Notes under the pieces: model-generated
Seen by the model: the letters and a program-made list of their open reading frames with translations, nothing else
Told to the model about the DNA's origin: nothing
Databases searched by the model: none
Position numbers and translations under genes: made by a program
Part shown: piece after piece, positions 7,111-14,123 of the stretch
Layout: every line of letters begins with the position of its first letter
Numbering within the stretch: the first letter of the stretch is position 1
From: UMGS363 sp964402055
GTDB lineage: Bacteria; Bacillota; Clostridia; Oscillospirales; Ruminococcaceae
DNA: 20,009 nucleotides
NCBI GenBank assembly: GCA_964402055.1
Contig: CAYOAV010000035.1
Span: forward strand, 1-20,009
Direction: 5' to 3'

Positions 7111-8696
7111 TGAGGATCAACAAAAGAAAAACGATGAGTGCGGTTCTTGCCCTTGTTATGTCAGCGGCTATGCTTACAACAGGCTGTGGAACAACGACAG
7201 AGGATAATTCTGCCGAGGCTATGACCTATGCGGCTTCGGAGGCTGTGACTGTCGGCAGCCTTGCAAGAATGGAGCTTGCGGCTCAGAACTGGAATGAAAC
7301 GCAGATAAACGAAACAATGTACACAACACAGGCTTGCTGGTCCAGAAAAATTCCTGAAGCAGGCGCTGAAGCGGTTTCAAAATACAAGAAAAACACCAAG
7401 GTAACGGTTGTTGCCGCTACTGATACAGGCTATTACAAGCTTAAGGATGGTTCTTTTATCCATTCAACCTTCCTTTCTGATGAAAAGGTTGGTGCGACTA
7501 CTACGACAGAGGATGATGTCGAAGAGATTTTTGATGACGATGATGATACCACTACCACCAAGAAGTCCTCAACAACGACTAAGAAAGGCTCTAAGACAAC
7601 AACGGCCGCAACAACAGCTAAGAATAGCACCGATAAGGTAACTTCTGTTACTTACAGCAAGGATTATACAACAAAGTATGTTTATAAGCAGCTTCCTGCG
7701 GCTGAAAAGACTCTTTATGCGAATATTGTCAAGGCTGCAACCAATTTCAAATCAACTGCGGCTATTCCCGATGGCCTTAGCAGAAATCAGGTCATCAAGA
7801 CGTATGTAAACGTGCTTAATCAGGAGCCTCAGCTTTTCTGGCTTTCCAACACTATCCCAACCTCTTCCGGCGGAAATCTTAAGCTTAGTTATATTTACAC
7901 CCAGAAAGAGGCAACAACCATTCAGACCAAGCTTGATAAAAATGTCAAGACCATTATGAACAGCGTTAATCAGTATAAATCTACCTTCAGCAAGATCAAG
8001 GTTATTTATGACTGGGTAATTCTCAACAGCGAATTCAGCGTTTCAACCACAGATGAAGCGAACAGCACTATAAAGAACGGACTTACAAAGGGTGCGGAGC
8101 TTCAGTGTGCAGGCTATGCAAGAACTATGCAGTATCTTTTTGATATTGCAGGTATTGAAAGCGTTTGCATCATCGGAAAAAATACCGAGGGAACAACACA
8201 CGCTTGGAACAAGGTTTACTGCGACAACGGCTATTATAATATAGACGCTACATGGGGAGATCCTAAGAACGGCATTGGCGATGATTATATCAGATATAAC
8301 TTCTTCCTTGTTCCTGATTCATGGATAAAGAACGATCACCTCAATCCTGCAACATATTTCAGATCAAACGGTGTTGCTATATCACTTTTTGATCCTCCTG
8401 CGGCTACTAAGACATCCGCTAACTATTATAAGGTTTATGAGAAGGAATTCAGCACCTATAAAACTGCTATGGCTGGCTTCAAGGCTGAGCTTGACTCTGC
8501 TATCAAGGCTGGAAGAGTGGCTGTTACCATAAGGGTTACCGATTCTGAGCTTTACGATAAGATGAACTCAAACGCTGCGGGCAAAGAGCTCCAGAAATAT
8601 GCAAAAGCAAAAAGCTCAAAGGTTCAGAAGCTTAAAAAATTCAGCAAGGTAAGCGGCGGTGTACTCGTTGTTCAGTACGATATTGTTTACAATTAA
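7110..8696 (+). CDS. Transglutaminase-like lipoprotein 1 with SH3-type domain
   Basis: 528-residue predicted surface lipoprotein. A lipoprotein signal peptide ends at the lipobox TTG-C26. Residues about 68-123 form a bacterial SH3-like module (ETMYTTQACWSRK, then KKNTKVTVVAATDTGYYKLK, FIHSTFLS), usually a cell-wall or peptide binding fold. An acidic then Thr/Lys-rich linker spans about 130-180. A shared helical region follows, then the transglutaminase-like core with Cys333 (LQCAGYA), His364 (THAWNKV) and Asp379 (YYNIDATW). Such proteins can be crosslinking enzymes or, more often in bacteria, cysteine peptidases. The last 100 residues form a domain shared by all five paralogues. AAAGGAG (7096-7102) lies before the ATG, which overlaps the preceding stop by one base. 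The only member with an SH3 module. Confidence 0.87.
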   Translation: MRINKRKTMSAVLALVMSAAMLTTGCGTTTEDNSAEAMTYAASEAVTVGSLARMELAAQNWNETQINETMYTTQACWSRKIPEAGAEAVSKYKKNTKVTVVAATDTGYYKLKDGSFIHSTFLSDEKVGATTTTEDDVEEIFDDDDDTTTTKKSSTTTKKGSKTTTAATTAKNSTDKVTSVTYSKDYTTKYVYKQLPAAEKTLYANIVKAATNFKSTAAIPDGLSRNQVIKTYVNVLNQEPQLFWLSNTIPTSSGGNLKLSYIYTQKEATTIQTKLDKNVKTIMNSVNQYKSTFSKIKVIYDWVILNSEFSVSTTDEANSTIKNGLTKGAELQCAGYARTMQYLFDIAGIESVCIIGKNTEGTTHAWNKVYCDNGYYNIDATWGDPKNGIGDDYIRYNFFLVPDSWIKNDHLNPATYFRSNGVAISLFDPPAATKTSANYYKVYEKEFSTYKTAMAGFKAELDSAIKAGRVAVTIRVTDSELYDKMNSNAAGKELQKYAKAKSSKVQKLKKFSKVSGGVLVVQYDIVYN

Positions 8697-8758
8697 TGCC
8701 AGCTGAAATCAAATGATCTGCTTAGCAGCTTTGCTTTGCGGATAAGAAAGGATAAATT

Positions 8759-10147
8759 ATGAAAAAGAAGAATATGAAGGTTATTTCCGCTGTTCTTGCT
8801 ATGCTTACTGCCTTTACTATGATGGCAACAGGCTGTGGCAATGATGTATCTGACGGAGATGAGCTTGTAACCAACGTTATTACACAGGCTTCCGATGGTG
8901 AAGCCTCCGATGATGCGGAAAATAATTCGGCAGAGGTTACAGAGCAGACTGTTTTTGAAACAGTGCTTGATGAAAACGGAAACGCTGTTACAGATGCAGA
9001 GGGTGAGGTCGTTACCCAGCCTGCCACTATAACAACAGCTCCCGAAAACGGCGGCGAGTTAGAGAATATTTTTGAAAATATGACAACTAAGCCTGCTATT
9101 AAAATCGATACAGCGGTTGACAGCAGCACAAGATATGTTTATAATACCCTTACAGATGATGAAAAGGCTCTTTATGATGCTATCGTCGGTGCGGCAACAA
9201 ATATGTCAACAAGAATTTTCGGCACACAGAATCTTACCAGTGCTGAATGGATGAAGGTTTTCGGCACGGTTTATAACCAGGAACCACAGCTTTTCTGGCT
9301 CAACAGTAAATCAGTTGTCGGCAGACTTTATTATAACGAAACCGATACCGAAAAGATCGCTTCAATGCAGGCTGAAATCGACAAGACGGTTGACGCTCTT
9401 GTTAAGGAAGCAAATGGAAAGTCCTCAACCTTTGATAAGCTTAAGGTTTTCCATGATTATCTTGTGCTTAACGCTACATTTGAAAAGAGCGAAGAGGCTG
9501 GAAATTATAATCAGACCATTTATAACGCATTTTCAGGCGGCACTTCAAAGCAGGCTAATATCCAGTGTGCAGGCTATGCAAAGGCTATGCAGTATCTTTG
9601 CGATAAGGTTGGCATTGACTGTATGGTCATTACTGGAACAAATGAAGAGGGTGCAACCCACGCATGGAATAAGGTTAAGGTTGAGGGCGAATGGTATAAC
9701 CTTGACGCAACATGGGATGATCCTATCCTTAGCACGCCTATCACTAACTTTATCCGTTATAACTATTTCCTTGTTCCAGATGAATGGATAAATGATAAGA
9801 CGCATTTCAGCATAAATACAGTTAAGCTTAAGAGCGGAGATACTGTTAAGTATTATGAGCCGCCTGTGGCTGATGCGACTGCTCAGAACTACTTCTATAA
9901 AAACGGCTTCGTTTATGATGACTTTGATTCCGCTGACAAGGCTCTTAAGGCAGAGCTTGAAAAAACTGCTGCTGACGGAAGAACTGTTGCTCATATTATG
10001 GTAAGCTCGGACGAGCTTTATAATCAGATCAAGGGCGAGCTTAAGAGCTATCAGGATTACATAAAGGGCAAAAATTCAAGCGTAACAAAGCTTAAGGAAA
10101 GCTGCAATGAAAATATGCGGGTAATTCAGCTCAATGTTGTTTATTGA
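8759..10147 (+). CDS. Transglutaminase-like lipoprotein 2
   Basis: 462-residue predicted lipoprotein. Its signal peptide (MKKKNMKVISAVLAMLTAF) ends in ATG-C26 and closely resembles that of the preceding protein. The linker at about 30-115 is acidic and Thr-rich and contains a short repeat-like stretch (DENGNAVTDAEGEVVT) of the kind seen in Ruminococcus surface proteins. The conserved pre-domain (YVYNTLTDDEKALYDAI) starts at about 126. The transglutaminase-like core has Cys270 (IQCAGYAKAMQYL), His301 (THAWNKV) and Asp316 (WYNLDATWDDP). It is the closest relative of lipoprotein 1 in the array, with near-identical DNA around the catalytic Cys (about 8104 and 9564). AAAGGA lies 7 bases before the ATG. 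The 62-base gap upstream holds only weak hairpin potential. Confidence 0.87.
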   Translation: MKKKNMKVISAVLAMLTAFTMMATGCGNDVSDGDELVTNVITQASDGEASDDAENNSAEVTEQTVFETVLDENGNAVTDAEGEVVTQPATITTAPENGGELENIFENMTTKPAIKIDTAVDSSTRYVYNTLTDDEKALYDAIVGAATNMSTRIFGTQNLTSAEWMKVFGTVYNQEPQLFWLNSKSVVGRLYYNETDTEKIASMQAEIDKTVDALVKEANGKSSTFDKLKVFHDYLVLNATFEKSEEAGNYNQTIYNAFSGGTSKQANIQCAGYAKAMQYLCDKVGIDCMVITGTNEEGATHAWNKVKVEGEWYNLDATWDDPILSTPITNFIRYNYFLVPDEWINDKTHFSINTVKLKSGDTVKYYEPPVADATAQNYFYKNGFVYDDFDSADKALKAELEKTAADGRTVAHIMVSSDELYNQIKGELKSYQDYIKGKNSSVTKLKESCNENMRVIQLNVVY

Positions 10148-11267
10148 TTTTCCTAAAAAATATGCGGCACTTATTTTGACGGCGGTTTTGTTGCTGCCGT
10201 CATGCAGTGCTGTTGACGAGAGCATTCCTTCGGTACAGTCAGATGCGGTTGTATCGCAGGAAAATCTCGATTATGTCTTTTATACCCTTAATGAAAAGGA
10301 AAAAACAGTTTATTCCGATATGATCAAGGCTGTCAATGCAAGGGAAAATGAATTTTCTTTCCCTGATGGCTTTGAAAGCAGCGATATTAAAAAGCTTTTT
10401 ACACTGCTTTATACACAGCAAGAGCGTATCTTCTGGCTGGACAGCAGATTTTACTGCGATGATGAACAGCGTAAGCTTTATTTTATGTATCGTTACGATG
10501 AGGAACAGACCGACCGTATGCGTGTAGCACTTGACCTTGAAGCAGGCAAAGTGCTTTCAGGCTTTGTAAAGACTGATGGTGATTATGAAAAGCTGCTTGC
10601 AATACATGACGCTGTTGTGCTTTCCTGCAATTTTTCCAAGGACGGAGCTTATGCTTCAACAGCTTATGGAGCTTTAACTGAAGGCTCGGCAATGTGCGAG
10701 GGTTATGCTTTTGCGTTTTCCTATCTCTGCACGGCGGCAGGAATTGAAAATTATGTCGTCAGCGGAACAAATGATGAAGGTGAGGCACATCTCTGGAACA
10801 AGGCTGTATGCGACGGTAAATGGTACAATTTTGACTGCACATGGGATGATCCGATATTAAAAAATGAAAATCCCGATTATCTGCGGCATGATTATTTTAT
10901 GGTTTCAGACGCGGAGATAAACGGAATATCACATTTCCCAGATACGCAATATCTTCCCGATGTTCCCTGTACGGATAGTAATAATAACTATTTTATCAGG
11001 GAAAACCTCTGCTTTGACAGCTATGACGAGGCTTTGGAGGCTTTAAAGTCGGAAATAAGGATCGCTGCGGCTGGAAACGGTGAAGCGGAGATACGCTTTT
11101 CATCCGAAGCGCCTTATAATGAAATTGTACAATATCTTTTTGAAGAAGAGGGTTTGAAAGAGATCATCGAGGAGCTTAACGGTAAGGACGCTTTGAAAAT
11201 CAAATCGGCACACTATACCCTTAACAGCAACTTGTATGTGATCCATATTTCCCTAATTTTTGAATGA
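10134..11267 (+). CDS. Transglutaminase-like lipoprotein 3
   Basis: 377-residue predicted lipoprotein with signal peptide MLFIDFPKKYAALILTAVLL ending in LPS-C24. It has almost no linker: the conserved pre-domain (YVFYTLNEKEKTVY) begins near residue 47. The core carries Cys188 (AMCEGYAFAFSYLC), His219 (EAHLWNKAV) and Asp234 (WYNFDCTWDDP). The family-specific C-terminal domain follows (FDSYDEALEALKSEI to the end). The ATG at 10134 lies inside the preceding gene and overlaps its end by 14 bases. No good ribosome binding site is visible, so translation probably depends on coupling to gene 2. The Cys-Glu-Gly-Tyr form of the active site and HLWN distinguish it from members 1 and 2. Confidence 0.83.
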   Translation: MLFIDFPKKYAALILTAVLLLPSCSAVDESIPSVQSDAVVSQENLDYVFYTLNEKEKTVYSDMIKAVNARENEFSFPDGFESSDIKKLFTLLYTQQERIFWLDSRFYCDDEQRKLYFMYRYDEEQTDRMRVALDLEAGKVLSGFVKTDGDYEKLLAIHDAVVLSCNFSKDGAYASTAYGALTEGSAMCEGYAFAFSYLCTAAGIENYVVSGTNDEGEAHLWNKAVCDGKWYNFDCTWDDPILKNENPDYLRHDYFMVSDAEINGISHFPDTQYLPDVPCTDSNNNYFIRENLCFDSYDEALEALKSEIRIAAAGNGEAEIRFSSEAPYNEIVQYLFEEEGLKEIIEELNGKDALKIKSAHYTLNSNLYVIHISLIFE

Positions 11268-11296
11268 CGATCTTGGAAGGATTGTAAAAAGAATTG

Positions 11297-12793
11297 ATGA
11301 AAAAGAAAAGAATTTTGATCTCGGCGGTTTTGGCTCTGTTACTGCTTGCAGGCTGTGATAATAATACTGCCGACTGGGAGGATACCCTCCCTTCTGCGGT
11401 GACTACTGCTTCTGAAAGCTCTGCGGAGGTCATTGAGGCTGAAACTAATCCGCCTATTTCCATTTCCGTTCCTGAAACTACAACTTCAACGGAGAGAAAT
11501 ACGGAGCTTGCGACTACTGCCGAAACTACGGCAACAAGTCCGACCTCAAGAATAACGACTGAAACAACGACTACCTCAACTGAAACGGTGACTGCGGCTA
11601 CGACAACTGTCACTACCACTGAAACAACCACCCAGCCAACCACAAGTGAAGCTGCAACGGTGACTTCCACCAAAACACAGACGGAAACGACTACTGTTAC
11701 CACGGCTGCTACAGTTGTCCGTGAGGACGGAGAGTATGTTTTTGTCAAGGGTCAGCCCATCAGTCGGGCATATGTTTATGATACGCTCAGCGATAACGAA
11801 AAAAAGGCATATGACATTGTTCTCAATGCGATAAAGGCTCACGAAAGCTCCTTTGATCTGCCATTTGAGCTTGGAATATCGGGCGATGAATATGTAGACC
11901 TTTATCAGCTGATATTCGATTTTGAATACAGCGTTTTCGACCTTGGCGTAGATATAAGGTATACGACAGATTCAAGATCGGGAATTGTTGTGGGAGCACA
12001 GCTTTCATATCTTTACACCGCTGAACAGGTTGAGGATATGCAGAAGAAAATTGATATTGAAGCCAACAAAATTCTTTCCGATATAACAGACGGAATGTCG
12101 GAATATGAAATAGTTAAGCTCTTTTATGACAGGCTTGCATCGGAGATAGAATATAACGAAAATGCTGAAAATCTGCGTGATATTTATGGTGCTTTTGTCG
12201 ATAAATCAACCGTTTGCGGCGGCTTTGCAAAGGCGTTTTCCTATCTTTGTTCAAAAATCGGAATTGAAAGTATAACAATAACAGGCGATTTTAACGGAAC
12301 TCCGCATATGTGGAATATGGTTAAAATCGGCGGCAATTGGTATCACATAGATGTAACGGCAGGAAATGCCATTAATACGGATTTCCCATATATCAGATAT
12401 GATTATTTTTGCGTTACGGACGAGGTTATAAAAAAATACCACACGCTTTATGAGCAGTCCTTTGAATATCCCAAGGCTGAAAGTGAAAAGTATAATTACT
12501 ATATTTATAACGGACTTGTGGTCAATGATGATGCAAGTGCGGCAAATCTTATCGCTGATGAGATAATAAAAGCGTCCGAAAAGGGCATTCCAGCGGTTCA
12601 GTTTATGTGTTCAGACGATGAAGCTTATGAGGATATCATTTTCTATCTTTTTGATTCTACTCAAAAACACGCTATTGATATTTACGAAAATACATATGAT
12701 TCAGCGGTTAAAAAATATAACGTTGGATCTATTCAGTATCACAGCGACCCAAAGACAAGGGTCATAAAGCTTTTCCTGCAATATATTGATTGA
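11297..12793 (+). CDS. Transglutaminase-like lipoprotein 4 with long Thr-rich stalk
   Basis: 498-residue predicted lipoprotein: signal peptide MKKKRILISAVLALLLL with lipobox LAG-C20. About 100 residues (40-140) dominated by Thr, Ser and Glu follow, a low-complexity stalk that would hold the enzyme away from the membrane and could be glycosylated. Pre-domain YVYDTLSDNEKKAYDIV is at about 159. The core has Cys307 (TVCGGFAKAFSYLC), His337 (TPHMWNMV) and Asp352 (WYHIDVT). After the Asp the usual Trp-Asp-x-Pro is replaced by AGNAI. The start is either the ATG at 11297 or the adjacent in-frame TTG at 11294. The nearest Shine-Dalgarno-like run, GGAAGGA (11275-11281), is rather distant from both, so the exact start is unsure. 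Confidence 0.84.
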   Translation: MKKKRILISAVLALLLLAGCDNNTADWEDTLPSAVTTASESSAEVIEAETNPPISISVPETTTSTERNTELATTAETTATSPTSRITTETTTTSTETVTAATTTVTTTETTTQPTTSEAATVTSTKTQTETTTVTTAATVVREDGEYVFVKGQPISRAYVYDTLSDNEKKAYDIVLNAIKAHESSFDLPFELGISGDEYVDLYQLIFDFEYSVFDLGVDIRYTTDSRSGIVVGAQLSYLYTAEQVEDMQKKIDIEANKILSDITDGMSEYEIVKLFYDRLASEIEYNENAENLRDIYGAFVDKSTVCGGFAKAFSYLCSKIGIESITITGDFNGTPHMWNMVKIGGNWYHIDVTAGNAINTDFPYIRYDYFCVTDEVIKKYHTLYEQSFEYPKAESEKYNYYIYNGLVVNDDASAANLIADEIIKASEKGIPAVQFMCSDDEAYEDIIFYLFDSTQKHAIDIYENTYDSAVKKYNVGSIQYHSDPKTRVIKLFLQYID

Positions 12794-12822
12794 TATGGAA
12801 AGGCTTTGGAGGTAAATTTATT

Positions 12823-14034
12823 TTGCAAAAGCTAATATGCAGTGCGGCGGTCCTTTTAGCTGCCGCTATGCTCCTGTCCTCCTGCAAAAAAGAAGAAGAG
12901 GAGCCTGAATATAACGGCACCTATCATATGATAGAGGGCGGAACCTCGGTTCTGATAAAGGATAAAACCGTTGAGCTGAAGGACAGCCTTATATATTTTC
13001 CTGAGGATATGGAAACGATATTCGGAAGAGAATATCTATCCTCCGAGGAAAGGGAAATCTACGATTCGCTTGTGCAGGCTATCGGCAATGAGGAAGAATC
13101 TGTGCCAATGATTGACGATGGTGCGGTGTATACAAAAATACTTAACCTTATCGGCGTTGAGCAAATGGGATTCAGCAATGTTGCCGAAAGAAAAGTCGGT
13201 CAATTCGATACCGAAAGTCAGCATTTTCCCGTTGAGTTCACCTACCGCTTCACCTGCGAGGAAATGAGCAATATGAACCGTGCTGCTGAAGCCGCCGCAA
13301 ATGAAATAATTGAGGGGATAGACCCTGCGGCGAGCGTTTATGAAAAGCTTAAATATTTTCATGATTATCTTGTTATAAATTGCGAAAGCGATTCCGATGA
13401 TATCTACGGCAACACTATATATGGCGCTTTGGTGAAGAAAAAAGCTCTGTGTGAGGGTTATGCGAAAAGCTTTTCTTATCTTTGCAATAAGGCAGGGATT
13501 GAAAATATCATAGTTACAGGTTCAACTGATACCGCTCATATGTGGAATATGGTTAAAATTGACGGAAACTGGTATCATATCGATGTGACATGGGATAAAC
13601 CCGAGGGTTCTCTTGCAGAGCTTTATCCCGATCTTGTGCTTTATCAATATTTCCTTGTTACCGATTCCGTTATAGAAAATAACCACACGATATGGGAGAT
13701 AGCCGCATCGATGCCTAAGGCTTACGGAACAACTGAAAACTATTTTGTTAAGGAAGGCTTTTACATCGAAAAAGAGGAAGACGCTGAGCTGATAATCGAA
13801 AATGCAATAAAAAAAGCAATCGATGAGGGAAGTCACAACACTTCGGTCAAATTTTCAACAAATAATATGCTTCTGTCCGTTGAAAGAAGTATGGTGGAAA
13901 GTGCTGACGGTAGAGGAGATTTCCTGCGTAAACAGATAGAAAATATAAGCTCCGAGCTTAATACAAAGCTTAATGTCAGCTGGACGGATTATTATTCGGG
14001 TTATAGAATACTTGTTTTCCTTATAGATTATTGA
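12823..14034 (+). CDS. Transglutaminase-like lipoprotein 5
   Basis: 403-residue predicted lipoprotein: signal peptide MQKLICSAAVLLAAAMLL with lipobox LSS-C21, then a short Lys/Glu-rich spacer (KKEEEEPE). The pre-domain (YLSSEEREIYDSLV) starts near 71. The core has Cys210 (ALCEGYAKSFSYLC), His239 (TAHMWNMV) and Asp254 (WYHIDVTWDKP). The start chosen is TTG at 12823, because GGAGG (12808-12812) lies 10 bases before it and it gives a compact signal peptide. An in-frame TTG at 12790 overlapping the previous stop would add 11 residues and lacks a site. It pairs with member 4: both have HMWNMV, and they share a 23-base identical stretch (12305-12327, 13537-13559). Last gene before the terminator. 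Confidence 0.84.
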   Translation: MQKLICSAAVLLAAAMLLSSCKKEEEEPEYNGTYHMIEGGTSVLIKDKTVELKDSLIYFPEDMETIFGREYLSSEEREIYDSLVQAIGNEEESVPMIDDGAVYTKILNLIGVEQMGFSNVAERKVGQFDTESQHFPVEFTYRFTCEEMSNMNRAAEAAANEIIEGIDPAASVYEKLKYFHDYLVINCESDSDDIYGNTIYGALVKKKALCEGYAKSFSYLCNKAGIENIIVTGSTDTAHMWNMVKIDGNWYHIDVTWDKPEGSLAELYPDLVLYQYFLVTDSVIENNHTIWEIAASMPKAYGTTENYFVKEGFYIEKEEDAELIIENAIKKAIDEGSHNTSVKFSTNNMLLSVERSMVESADGRGDFLRKQIENISSELNTKLNVSWTDYYSGYRILVFLIDY

Positions 14035-14064
14035 TACACTCACTAATGGTGGGTGTATTTTTTT
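14034..14064 (+). terminator. Intrinsic terminator of the CNNM-transglutaminase operon
   Basis: 10-base-pair stem (14034-14043 with 14049-14058, one G-U pair), 5-base loop, then T-run 14058-14064. The left arm begins on the last base of the final lipoprotein stop codon, so the operon ends here. Confidence 0.87.
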
Positions 14065-14123
14065 GCATATGGACTGGCATAGGCTGAATATCCTTTACAG
14101 AGATATTTCAAGGGAGGGAGCTT

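Noticed and set aside
8697..8758. Short inverted repeats between lipoprotein genes 1 and 2
   Set aside because: Stems are only 4-5 pairs and no T-run follows, so there is no support for a terminator or riboswitch.
11221..11748. Long minus-strand open frame rich in Val, opposite lipoprotein 4
   Set aside because: It is the reverse complement of the Thr-rich stalk (ACN/ACT codons read as Val/Ser codons) and lacks any recognisable domain. Same reasoning for the Val-rich frame at 7433-7630.
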